Assembly: GCA_046154695.1 (NCBI GenBank)
Contig: JBJXFI010000170.1
Location: 1-10,276, forward strand
Reading direction: 5' to 3'
Source of the DNA: DALYLB01 sp046154695
Lineage (GTDB): Bacteria > Acidobacteriota > Blastocatellia > RBC074
DNA length: 10,276 nucleotides
A model generated the notes under the pieces. That model did not search any database. It had not been told where the DNA came from and saw nothing but the letters and a program-made list of their open reading frames with translations. Both the position numbers and the translations under genes were made by a program. Of the stretch, positions 1 to 8,223 are shown one piece after another (the stretch's first letter is position 1; every line of letters starts with the position of its first letter).

Positions 1-13
1 AGCTCCGCCTTCA

Positions 14-304
14 GGCCAATGACATTAAGTTTAGAGGATGTACTGAAATTCTTTTGCCTCAACCCGCGAAGCGGGTGGCAGCATATAGCCTGGGGTGAAG
101 GCGAAGCCGGAACCCCAGGGTCGGTAAAAACGGTTTTCAAGCCCGTGAAACGGGCGACAGCGGGCACTCTGCCGCCCGTTTCACGGGCTGGTGAGCGTTT
201 TCGATGTGGTCCTGGGGCTTACGCCCCAGGCTTTATGCTGTCGCCTGCTTCGCAGGCTGCAAAGATCCGAATTTCAAAAAAATTCTAAACTTAATGCCAT
301 TGGT
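14..304. mobile_element. MITE-like palindromic element without a transposase
   Basis: The ends match as inverted repeats: 16-35 (CCAATGACATTAAGTTTAGA) and 284-303 agree at 19 of 20 positions. The whole interior is an imperfect palindrome built of mirrored hairpins: CCCGC-GAA-GCGGG (63-75) opposite GCCTGC-TTC-GCAGGC (243-257), CCTGGGGT/ACCCCAGG (89-96/112-119) opposite CCTGGGGC/GCCCCAGG (211-230), and central 17-bp perfect arms at 140-156 and 173-189. CTTCA occurs just outside both ends (9-13 and 305-309) and may be a target-site duplication. No transposase is encoded, so any movement would need one supplied in trans. It lies directly downstream of the protease gene stop (317) and could also end that transcript. 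I recall similar hairpin repeats as widespread in Acidobacteriota and Planctomycetota genomes, but could not check. It could instead be a non-mobile palindromic repeat. Confidence 0.65.
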
Positions 305-316
305 CTTCATGCGATT

Positions 317-1627
<1,311 letters not shown>

Positions 1628-1633
1628 GGCCGG

Positions 1634-2005
1634 TCACTTGCCCATCGCGTTGGCGATGCCCCGGCGCATGCTGTCGAGGCCCGCCGCCTTGTTGACGAAG
1701 ATCGTGCGGTCATCCATCGGAACCCCGGCCAGGCCCCGCGTCGTTCGATCCGAGGTCGAGATGATTACCGGGAGGTGCTTCAACCGGTCGTCTTCCCGAA
1801 TGAACTTCAACACCTCATATCCATCCGCCAGCGGCATCATCAGATCCGATATCACGAGCGCGAAGTCCGCGTCCTTCCGCAGGATCTCGATCGCTTCCCG
1901 CCCGTCCTCGGCCTCCACCACCGTGAAATTCTCGGCTTCCGCCACCGCACTCCACAGCACGCGGGCATCTCGATCATCGTCCGCGATCAACACTTTTTCG
2001 CTCAT
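1634..2005 (-). CDS. Stand-alone response regulator receiver domain protein
   Basis: A 123-residue protein made only of a CheY-like receiver domain. Visible are the acidic cluster Asp9-Asp10-Asp11 near the N-terminus, the phosphoacceptor Asp54 (in VISDLMMP), Thr84 after the fourth strand (IISTSD) and the conserved Lys106 (VNKA), all expected of a phosphorylatable receiver. The usual Lys-Pro is Lys-Ala here. There is no DNA-binding or enzymatic output domain, so it must act by protein contact or as a phosphorelay intermediate. No histidine kinase is in the window. It is the first gene of a leftward pair with the S8 protease, which suggests, without proof, that its phosphorylation state influences the protease. 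The ATG at 2005 has an AGGAG ribosome binding site 9 nt upstream and a candidate promoter at 2066-2094. Confidence 0.95.
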   Translation of the reverse strand: MSEKVLIADDDRDARVLWSAVAEAENFTVVEAEDGREAIEILRKDADFALVISDLMMPLADGYEVLKFIREDDRLKHLPVIISTSDRTTRGLAGVPMDDRTIFVNKAAGLDSMRRGIANAMGK

Positions 2006-2014
2006 TTTGGATTT

Positions 2015-2019
2015 CTCCT
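2015..2019 (-). promoter_or_regulatory. Ribosome binding site of the receiver gene
   Basis: AGGAG on the minus strand, 9 nt before the ATG at 2005. It fixes the start of the receiver protein. Confidence 0.7.
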
Positions 2020-2065
2020 GTTCGTGTGTCCCACAGCGCTTTCCGGCATTGTTGCTCTCCCCGGG

Positions 2066-2094
2066 AATCTATCACGACAGCTGTCATGGCTCAA
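2066..2094 (-). promoter_or_regulatory. Candidate sigma70-type promoter with palindromic spacer
   Basis: On the minus strand TTGAGC (2094-2089) and TAGATT (2071-2066) match the -35 and -10 consensus at 4 of 6 positions each and are exactly 17 bp apart. The spacer is occupied by the near-palindrome CACGACAGCTGTCATG (2073-2088, with a perfect GACAGCTGTC core), a plausible operator. It lies about 60 bp upstream of the receiver gene start and would drive the receiver/protease pair. Inferred by eye only. Confidence 0.35.
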
Positions 2095-2162
2095 CGATGT
2101 TCATTGATGCTAGACTGGTTGTCGGTATTCGTTATTCGGTAATAGGTTTTACTATCCTGGAT

Positions 2163-3176
2163 ATGCTTTTGGAATTATTCACACGATTTCGTGATCGCCG
2201 CGTCGCCGGGATCGGCGCGCCCGGCTATTTTTCATGGACAATTACCGGGCATCCTTGCGCGCAACGGGCGGCGCGAAAACCGAACCGGCAACCTCTTTCC
2301 CACCGACCGGCATTCCTTCCCGGGGTGCTGGTCCTGTTGCTTTCCTGCGCCGCCGCCGCCCAGGAGCCGGAATGGAGGGGGCTGGCGGCGGATGCGCTGC
2401 GGAATGGAAGCGGGGAGTTTGGGCTCTCGGAGTATACGCATTTGCAGAAGATCACGCGCAGGGACGCGGGAAGGAATGGAAAGGTCGAGGAGAAGTCGAG
2501 CGTCAGGGAGGCGTTCGTTCCGAAGGGGCGGGAGCCGGGCAGGCGGGTGCGGTGGGTCTATGTGCTGATCGAGGAGGACGGCAGGCCGGTCCCCGCCGAC
2601 CGCATAGAGAAGGAGCGGATCCGGGCCGGCGAACGGCTGGAGCGGGCGGAGCGGTCGATGGCCGATTCACCGGCGGAGCCTCCGCCGCGGGAGTCGCGCG
2701 CCGTCTATTTCGGGCTGCAGATCGGGAGCTTCTTCAGCGGGCTGACCCTGAACGTGCGCACGATTCTGGCGCGCTTCGAGTTTCAGGGCCCGCGCCGCGA
2801 AACGATCTCGGGACGCGACTGCCTGGCGCTCGACTTTCATCCCCCCGCGCGTGTCCTCTTCGCGGGAGAAGAGGAGTATCTCAACCGGCTTGCGGGCACG
2901 GCCTGGTTCGATCTGGAGGATCGCGTCCTCGTGCGGCTGCGGGGCTGGCCCGTGGACGCGCCCGCGCGCGAAGGCGATCCCTATGTCGAATACGAGAGCC
3001 TGCGGATGCCCGAGGGCAAGTGGCTGCCGCGACGGATGGCGATCTTTTGCGACGGGAGAAAGCGATTCTTCAAAAAGGATTTTCGCGACGTGATCGCGGA
3101 GTTCAGCAAATACGAGCGATTCGGCGCCGCGGTCCGCGACGTCAAAATGCTGCCCCCGGAACAGGGCAACCGGTAA
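2163..3176 (+). CDS. Exported LolA-like protein of unknown function (start uncertain)
   Basis: From the ATG at 2163 this is 337 residues. A hydrophobic export segment lies at residues 52-66 (FLPGVLVLLLSCAAAAQ), unusually far in. The mature part begins near QEPEW and has YTHLQKI near 91, RFEFQGP-ETISGRDCLALDF (204-225), LNRLAGTAWFD (240-250) and a C-terminal FSKYERF. This pattern resembles secreted acidobacterial proteins with a LolA/LppX-like half-barrel, often annotated as outer-membrane lipoprotein-sorting proteins; the resemblance is from memory and remote. The role would be periplasmic, perhaps binding a hydrophobic ligand. No start has a good ribosome binding site. The alternatives are TTG 2169 or GTG 2325, the latter leaving a short signal with no positive charge. 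Residues 1-47 may not be translated. The next gene starts 12 bp downstream in the same direction, suggesting an operon. Confidence 0.75.
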   Translation: MLLELFTRFRDRRVAGIGAPGYFSWTITGHPCAQRAARKPNRQPLSHRPAFLPGVLVLLLSCAAAAQEPEWRGLAADALRNGSGEFGLSEYTHLQKITRRDAGRNGKVEEKSSVREAFVPKGREPGRRVRWVYVLIEEDGRPVPADRIEKERIRAGERLERAERSMADSPAEPPPRESRAVYFGLQIGSFFSGLTLNVRTILARFEFQGPRRETISGRDCLALDFHPPARVLFAGEEEYLNRLAGTAWFDLEDRVLVRLRGWPVDAPAREGDPYVEYESLRMPEGKWLPRRMAIFCDGRKRFFKKDFRDVIAEFSKYERFGAAVRDVKMLPPEQGNR

Positions 3177-3188
3177 ATTGGTGTTTGT

Positions 3189-4550
3189 ATGGTTTTTAAA
3201 GCAGTTCTTTCGTTGTTATTGGCGGCGGGGGGAGGGATCGTTTGGGGGCTCGCTTCCGCCGGGGCGCAGGAAGATCCGAACGCGCAATACATCGTTCTCC
3301 AGTCGGGAGAGCTTTCCTCCGCGGGGCAGGCCGCCGCGCGGGAGATCGAGGTTCCGGTCGAGGTTGGGGCGCTCCGCCTGCACTTCAATCTGCAGGCGGG
3401 CGGCGATCTGCAGTGGGCCCTCGTCACGCCCGCGGGGAAGCCGATGGCCCTGACCGATCCCAATATCAGTGTGGGAGAGAGCGGCGCCCGGCGCACGATC
3501 TCGATCTGGGACCCGCGGCCGGGACGGTGGCGGATTCGCCTCACGGGGGCGGGGAAGTATACGCTCTCGGTAACCGCGCAGGGCGAACTCTACATCTGCT
3601 GCGTTCAGTTCTGGGGGACCACCGGCGTTTACGGAATGGAACGCATGCAGCCCGTACGGGGAGCGCGCCATCAGGCCCAGGTCTATGCCTCCGGGTTCAA
3701 CATCGAGACGATCGGATTCGATCTGATCGACGAAGAGGGCGAACGCATCTCTTTGGTGAAGTTCCGGCAGGGGGATTTCTCGAATCCGTACAACTTCACG
3801 CTGCTGCTTGAAACGCCCGGCCGGCCCTTTCGATTGCGCGCACAGGGCCGGGATATGAACGGGAAGCGGTTTCAGCGCATCTTTCCGTGGATGATCTATC
3901 CGCAGGGGCCGGAGTCCGTCCCGGTCCCGAACGAATCCGCGTCCGCCGGCCGGCAATGGGTGCTCCCGCAGGAGTGGAACAAGGAGGCCATCGAGGGCGA
4001 ATTCCGGGTCGTTCGCGCCCAGGTCGATTCCTTCAGCGATCAACTTCTCACGACCGAAAAGGGGAACCCGATCGGCATCCGCCTGAAATACACGCTTCGC
4101 TTTCCGGTCGCCGGCTCCTATTCCCCCCAACCGCAGGTCTATCCGGAACGGATCGGCTACGGCTATACCGGCGCGCTGCAGATGCGCGTCCACAAGGGGG
4201 CCGTCGAGCCCGCACCCGAAGGGTTGGCCAATCCCAATCAACTCTTCTTTGGCTCACGCGGAACCTTTCGCGCCGATACCGCCTATCAGTTCACCGTCGA
4301 TCTCGTCCCGAACTATGTCGCCTTCAACGATGCGCGGAAGAGCTTCTGTTTGATGACCAAATCCTACAGTCAACAGGGGCTTCGGGACCGCTTCGATCGC
4401 GAGATCCAGGGCGAGCAGCGATACCGCTATCGAATCTCCTTTATGGGAACCGACCTCGACGGGCGCACGCCGACGCTGACCGAGAATCTTTATGTTCCGC
4501 GCGTCTGGCATCTGGGATTGGTTCGAGAGGGCGTGGGCGAATGCCCCTGA
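3189..4550 (+). CDS. Secreted beta-rich protein of unknown function
   Basis: A 453-residue protein with a clear N-terminal signal peptide (VFKAVLSLLLAAGG core, likely cleavage after AGAQ at residue 27). Residues about 34-130 look like a beta-sandwich of the pre-peptidase/P-domain sort: alternating strands, a 'GDLQWALVTPAGKP' segment and an end 'DPRPGRWRIRLTGAGKYTLSV'. Residues about 131-240 look like a second sandwich, and 250-453 are a further beta-rich region with no motif I recognise. The arrangement recalls the non-VWA part of VWA7/hemicentin-like proteins, though no VWA domain is present. Most likely periplasmic or surface-exposed and binding rather than catalytic. It follows the LolA-like gene by 12 bp in the same frame and has no obvious ribosome binding site, so its translation may depend on the upstream gene. 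Function unknown. Confidence 0.85.
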   Translation: MVFKAVLSLLLAAGGGIVWGLASAGAQEDPNAQYIVLQSGELSSAGQAAAREIEVPVEVGALRLHFNLQAGGDLQWALVTPAGKPMALTDPNISVGESGARRTISIWDPRPGRWRIRLTGAGKYTLSVTAQGELYICCVQFWGTTGVYGMERMQPVRGARHQAQVYASGFNIETIGFDLIDEEGERISLVKFRQGDFSNPYNFTLLLETPGRPFRLRAQGRDMNGKRFQRIFPWMIYPQGPESVPVPNESASAGRQWVLPQEWNKEAIEGEFRVVRAQVDSFSDQLLTTEKGNPIGIRLKYTLRFPVAGSYSPQPQVYPERIGYGYTGALQMRVHKGAVEPAPEGLANPNQLFFGSRGTFRADTAYQFTVDLVPNYVAFNDARKSFCLMTKSYSQQGLRDRFDREIQGEQRYRYRISFMGTDLDGRTPTLTENLYVPRVWHLGLVREGVGECP

Positions 4551-4568
4551 GGCGATGAGGGGAAGGGG

Positions 4569-4587
4569 CGGCGCTTCTCGCGCGCCG
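4569..4587. repeat. Short GC-rich hairpin between convergent genes
   Basis: CGGCGC (4569-4574) and GCGCCG (4582-4587) form a 6-bp stem with a 7-nt loop in the 51-bp gap between converging genes. No T-run follows on either strand, so it is at best a weak bidirectional terminator. Confidence 0.3.
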
Positions 4588-4601
4588 GAACCGTACGGCC
4601 G

Positions 4602-5447
4602 TTACAGGATGAGCCGGTAAACGCGCAGGGCATTTTCGGAAAAGAGTTTTCGCTGCTTCTCCTCGCCGGCGGCCCGGGTCAGCTCCCGCAGGATGTCGAA
4701 CCACTTTCGATAGCTCGCGGCGAGGGTGCAGACGGGCCAGTCGCTGCCGAACATCACGCGGTCCCATCCGAAGGCGTCGATCACGTGCTCGACTGCGGGG
4801 CGCAAATCCTCGGCGGTCCAGTTTTCTGGGTCGGCGTTGACGACGATGCCCGAGACCTTGCAATCGACATTCGGGAATGCGGCAACCTCTCGCAGATGAT
4901 CGCGCCATGGATCGTACGCCCGGTTTTTGATGTCGGGATTTCCGCAGTGGTCGAGGATGAACCGCACGTTCGGACACTCCCGTATCAGGCGAATCGCGAG
5001 CGGCAATTGCCGCCCGAGCACGCAGAGATCGAAAGACAGGTCATACCCTTCCAGGGAACGCACGTTTTCGGTGAATGTGGTCGTTTGCGAAAGCTCATCG
5101 GGCTGGGTGTGCAGGATGCGGCGGAGGCCCTTGAGATTCGGATGGCCGGCGATCTGATCGACGTGCTCCCGGAAATGATCGGATTCCGGACGCGCCGCCC
5201 CGACCACGCCCCGCAGCGGGCTCTCCTCCCGTTCCGAAAGCCCCAGCACCCACTTCGTCTCGGCGGCCATAAACGGCTCATCGACATCCGCTTCGACATG
5301 CACCGATCCCGCGATCTCGATCCCCCGCGCGGCCTCCAGATAGTCGGCCATCCGAAAACTTCGGTTGAGGCGGTCGTGATTCACGGTCCAGGAATAGCGG
5401 AATCGATCCAGATCCCACAGGTGCTGGTGCGTGTCGATGACCTTCAT
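4602..5447 (-). CDS. Amidohydrolase family protein (COG3618/Amidohydro_2 type)
   Basis: A 281-residue TIM-barrel metal-dependent hydrolase. It starts with the diagnostic DTHQHLWDL (metal ligands His7 and His9) and contains SVHVEAD (His50, Glu52), KGLRRIL (106-112), FILDHCGNP (His167) and VMFGSDWPVC (Asp236, the catalytic or metal-binding aspartate). This set and the length are typical of the COG3618 group, which includes L-fuconolactonases and 2-pyrone-4,6-dicarboxylate lactonase relatives; these open lactone rings in sugar or aromatic catabolism. The exact substrate cannot be read from the sequence and no sugar-catabolic genes are nearby. There is no signal peptide, so it is cytoplasmic. The ATG directly follows the VWA gene's TGA and its ribosome binding site (AAGGA, 5452-5456) lies in the VWA gene's last codons, so the two are co-transcribed and probably translationally coupled. 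Confidence 0.92.
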   Translation of the reverse strand: MKVIDTHQHLWDLDRFRYSWTVNHDRLNRSFRMADYLEAARGIEIAGSVHVEADVDEPFMAAETKWVLGLSEREESPLRGVVGAARPESDHFREHVDQIAGHPNLKGLRRILHTQPDELSQTTTFTENVRSLEGYDLSFDLCVLGRQLPLAIRLIRECPNVRFILDHCGNPDIKNRAYDPWRDHLREVAAFPNVDCKVSGIVVNADPENWTAEDLRPAVEHVIDAFGWDRVMFGSDWPVCTLAASYRKWFDILRELTRAAGEEKQRKLFSENALRVYRLIL

Positions 5448-6584
5448 TCAATCCTTGGGGGCGTAATAGCCGCGCCGCGCGCGAATCCGCAGGTCGGCGC
5501 GTTTCGGGATGCGGACGCCGATCTTGCGGAACTGGCCGTCGTTGGCTTCGTTGGTCGAGTAATAGCCGAGCAGGTACTGGGCCTGCAATTCGGCGGCGAT
5601 TTGATTGAAGACCTGGGTGAGATCCTCGATCTTGTCGGGAAGGAAGGCGAGGCCGCCGGTGTCGCCGGCGAGCCGGACCATTCCCTCGTGGCCTTTCGTG
5701 CTGATCTTGTTGAGCCGGATCGAGGGGCCGCTCGGATTGATGGCGTAAAAGAGGGTGTCGCTGAGCTGCAGGTCGCGCTGCGCGTCCCCCAGGCGGAAGC
5801 GTTCGCTGTTGGTGTCCTCGCCGTCCGAGAGGATGACCATCACGTGGCGTGTGCCCGGGCTGGAGTTGTCGCTCATATAACGCGCCGCCTTGACCACTGT
5901 GTCGAAGAAGGCCGTCGACTCGTCGGTCGGCTGAATGGCGGAGGTCGCGGCAATCGCGGCCTCGACGTCGGTCGTTCTCGGAACAGAGAGCTTCGGGCCC
6001 GTCCCGATCGCGAAGACCGAGACGCCGTCGCCGGGCTTCATCACCACGCGCAGAAAGCGGCTGGCGGCCTCGCGCTCGAAATCGAAGCGGTTGCGGATGC
6101 TGCGCGACACATCGAAGAGCAGCATGAGCTCGATCGGCGTCTTGCCCGGCTCTCCCAGCGTCTGTATCTGCTGCGTGACCGCATCCTCCACAATATCGAA
6201 ATCCTCGGCCTGCAAGTCCCGGATCGGATTTCCGTACCCGTCCGTCACCGAGACCGGAACCACGACCAGATTGGAGTTGATGCGGATCGGCTCGGGTTCA
6301 GGCTCGGGCTCCACGGGTTTTTTCGGGGCCTGGCCCTGCTGCGGCGGCTGGACGCCGACCGTCACGGGCGTCGTGAGCGGCGGCTGGGTCTCGGTTGTGA
6401 TCACTGGTTTGGTCGCCGGCGCGGCGGCCGGCTTCGGCGTGGGTTTCGGCGCGGGCTGGACGGGCTTTTGCTGGGAATCCTCGGTGACCGTGCGCGGCCG
6501 TTTCGCCTGTCCGCTGACAGAGACCGACGCCGGATTGATCGAGAGGCAGATGGCAATCACCAAGGCCGACATTGTCAAACGCAT
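5448..6584 (-). CDS. Secreted VWA protein, VWFA-related Acidobacterial family
   Basis: Starting at the ATG at 6584 this gives 378 residues opening with a signal peptide (MRLTMSALVIAICLS, cleavage near SGQA). An in-frame ATG at 6665 would add 27 residues ahead of the signal and is less likely. Residues about 40-99 are a Pro/Lys/Glu-rich linker ending in an EPEPEPEP tract, suited to spanning the periplasm or cell wall. Then comes 'INSNLVVVPVSVTDGYGNPI' with LQAEDFDIVEDAV, typical of the VWFA-related family, and a VWA domain (about 152-333) with an intact MIDAS: DVSRS (158-162), Thr224 and Asp254 (SDGED). The C-terminus (LLGYYSTN-RRGYYAPKD) is also family-typical. Probably a metal-dependent protein-binding module outside the cytoplasm; the partner is unknown. 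It sits between the OmpA gene (123 bp upstream, with a hairpin) and the amidohydrolase gene. Confidence 0.92.
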   Translation of the reverse strand: MRLTMSALVIAICLSINPASVSVSGQAKRPRTVTEDSQQKPVQPAPKPTPKPAAAPATKPVITTETQPPLTTPVTVGVQPPQQGQAPKKPVEPEPEPEPIRINSNLVVVPVSVTDGYGNPIRDLQAEDFDIVEDAVTQQIQTLGEPGKTPIELMLLFDVSRSIRNRFDFEREAASRFLRVVMKPGDGVSVFAIGTGPKLSVPRTTDVEAAIAATSAIQPTDESTAFFDTVVKAARYMSDNSSPGTRHVMVILSDGEDTNSERFRLGDAQRDLQLSDTLFYAINPSGPSIRLNKISTKGHEGMVRLAGDTGGLAFLPDKIEDLTQVFNQIAAELQAQYLLGYYSTNEANDGQFRKIGVRIPKRADLRIRARRGYYAPKD

Positions 6585-6630
6585 ATTGCTAACCGATCCC
6601 TTTCTCGTCCCATCTCCCGAAGCGAAACGC

Positions 6631-6673
6631 GGCAACGAGTGGCCGCGCGTTTTTCCGCCCGCCACTCGTTGCC
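6631..6673. repeat. 13-bp perfect inverted repeat between ompA-like and VWA genes
   Basis: GGCAACGAGTGGC (6631-6643) and GCCACTCGTTGCC (6661-6673) are exact inverse complements with a 17-nt loop. The structure lies about 35 nt after the OmpA gene stop and 47 nt before the VWA gene start, on the same transcript. On the minus strand no T-run follows, so it is not a classical terminator. A partial terminator, RNA-processing site or 3' stabiliser that raises OmpA output over the downstream genes would fit. Confidence 0.6.
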
Positions 6674-6707
6674 GATCACGTGCTGAGTTGTCGCCCGCGA
6701 GGGGATT

Positions 6708-7739
<1,032 letters not shown>

Positions 7740-7743
7740 ATGT

Positions 7744-7751
7744 CCCTCCCT
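7744..7751 (-). promoter_or_regulatory. Strong ribosome binding site of the OmpA-family gene
   Basis: AGGGAGGG on the minus strand, 4 nt before the ATG at 7739. It decides the start in favour of 7739 over the upstream in-frame ATG at 7778. Confidence 0.8.
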
Positions 7752-7789
7752 TTGAAAGTTGAAAACTCGTCCTCTCATATCTCGCCTCG

Positions 7790-8005
7790 TGCCCTTTATT
7801 ACTAAATGATTGCGATCAGTCCGTCTATCTGCCTAATTGCAATGCCCGTACCAACCGTAACGCATGAACGTGAAATTGATGATAGCTAACAACTTAATCT
7901 TTAAAAATGAGAAAAAAAGAAGTTTGCAAGATTAAAAAGTATTCGAAAGTAGTACAGAGTATGTTCGATAGTAATGCATTTATTACGTACACATCACTTT
8001 TCATT
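7790..8005. other. AT-rich divergent intergenic region
   Basis: This stretch is markedly richer in A and T than the rest of the window and has no convincing gene. It lies between the divergent OmpA-family and VIT-VWA genes and probably holds both promoters. On the minus strand TAGACG and TAGTAA, 17 bp apart (about 7828-7800), are a weak -35/-10 candidate for the OmpA operon. On the plus side TTCGAAAGTA (7942-7951) and TTCGATAGTA (7964-7973) are near-identical direct repeats starting 22 bp apart, about two helical turns, a possible protein-binding site. No good plus-strand promoter hexamers could be picked by eye. Confidence 0.4.
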
Positions 8006-8016
8006 GGAGAGCTTTT

Positions 8017-8043
8017 ATGACGATTCGGGGCACACGGAAATGA
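8017..8043 (+). CDS. Possible 8-residue leader peptide ORF
   Basis: ATG-ACG-ATT-CGG-GGC-ACA-CGG-AAA-TGA encodes MTIRGTRK. A good ribosome binding site, GGAGAG (8006-8011), lies 5 nt upstream of the ATG. Its stop overlaps the start of the next tiny ORF as ATGA (8040-8043), the usual arrangement for translational coupling. It sits about 180 nt before the VIT-VWA gene and could be an upstream regulatory ORF. An ORF this short can arise by chance; the ribosome binding site and the overlap are the only support. Confidence 0.3.
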   Translation: MTIRGTRK

Positions 8044-8102
8044 ATGATAAACCGGCGGTGCACGAATGGGAAGAGGTCATGCCTTTTTTCGGTGGCCGGT
8101 AG
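8040..8102 (+). CDS. Possible 20-residue leader ORF ending inside a palindrome
   Basis: Encodes MNDKPAVHEWEEVMPFFGGR. It starts at the ATGA overlap with the 8-residue ORF and stops at TAG 8100-8102, inside the left arm of the 36-bp palindrome at 8090-8125. A ribosome finishing this ORF would hold that hairpin open, the geometry of translation-dependent attenuation. No similarity to a known peptide is recognised. Coding is unproven. Confidence 0.28.
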   Translation: MNDKPAVHEWEEVMPFFGGR

Positions 8103-8125
8103 TCGGCACCGACTACCGGCCACCG
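8090..8125. repeat. 36-bp near-perfect palindrome in the VIT-VWA leader
   Basis: CGGTGGCCGGTAGTCGG (8090-8106) is followed, after only CA, by its exact inverse complement CCGACTACCGGCCACCG (8109-8125). On the plus strand the T-run (8084-8089) comes before the hairpin, and on the minus strand an A-run follows it, so it is not a rho-independent terminator in either direction. It may be an operator, an RNA hairpin in the leader or a dispersed palindromic repeat. Confidence 0.7.
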
Positions 8126-8136
8126 ATGCAAGGCCA

Positions 8137-8206
8137 CGATTGCCGGGGCGTTCAGAAAGCAGCCCCGCGAAAGCCGGCGCGTTCGCCGGGGCACACTCAG
8201 CAATCG
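8137..8206 (+). promoter_or_regulatory. Two-tier stem with alternative pairings before the VIT-VWA ribosome binding site
   Basis: CGATTGC (8137-8143) pairs with GCAATCG (8200-8206) and encloses a hairpin: GCCCCG (8162-8167) with CGGGGC (8187-8192), plus CGAA (8168-8171) with TTCG (8182-8185), C8186 bulged. The octamer GCCGGGGC occurs twice (8142-8149 and 8185-8192), so GCCCCG at 8162-8167 could instead pair upstream with 8144-8149. The two folds are mutually exclusive and lie just before the ribosome binding site at 8213-8218. It matches no riboswitch class I know. GC-rich sequence favours such pairings by chance. Confidence 0.4.
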
Positions 8207-8212
8207 GCGTAT

Positions 8213-8218
8213 GGAGGG
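8213..8218 (+). promoter_or_regulatory. Ribosome binding site of the VIT-VWA gene
   Basis: GGAGGG, 5 nt before the ATG at 8224. It fixes that start and lies 6 nt beyond the structured leader. Confidence 0.8.
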
Positions 8219-8223
8219 AAATC

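Noticed and set aside
19..288. An 89-codon open frame filling the palindromic element
   Set aside because: It begins inside one terminal repeat and stops just past the other, and its residues simply translate the hairpins. Best read as repeat DNA, not a gene.
1..310. CRISPR array suggested by the repeated hairpins
   Set aside because: The repeats are inverted and mirrored around a centre, not regularly spaced direct repeats with unique spacers.
3216..4241. A 341-codon minus-strand open frame antisense to the secreted beta-rich protein
   Set aside because: It has no signal peptide or motif, and the plus strand has a clear signal peptide and sensible strand pattern.
6585..6665. Longer start (ATG 6665) for the VWFA-related protein
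   Set aside because: It would place 27 charged residues before an otherwise normal signal peptide and run through the inverted repeat at 6631-6673.
4785..6686. A 633-codon plus-strand open frame antisense to the amidohydrolase and VWA genes
   Set aside because: It is a GC-driven shadow. The minus strand encodes recognisable motifs (HxH, MIDAS, signal peptide), whereas this frame is Arg/Asp/His-rich with no domain and crosses two genes and their junction.
8084..8125. Rho-independent terminator at the 36-bp palindrome
   Set aside because: On the plus strand the T-run precedes the hairpin; on the minus strand the hairpin is followed by A residues. Neither gives the required hairpin-then-U order.
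8137..8206. Known riboswitch or T-box in the VIT-VWA leader
   Set aside because: No conserved core of a riboswitch class I know, nor a T-box motif, could be seen, so it is reported only as an unassigned structured leader.
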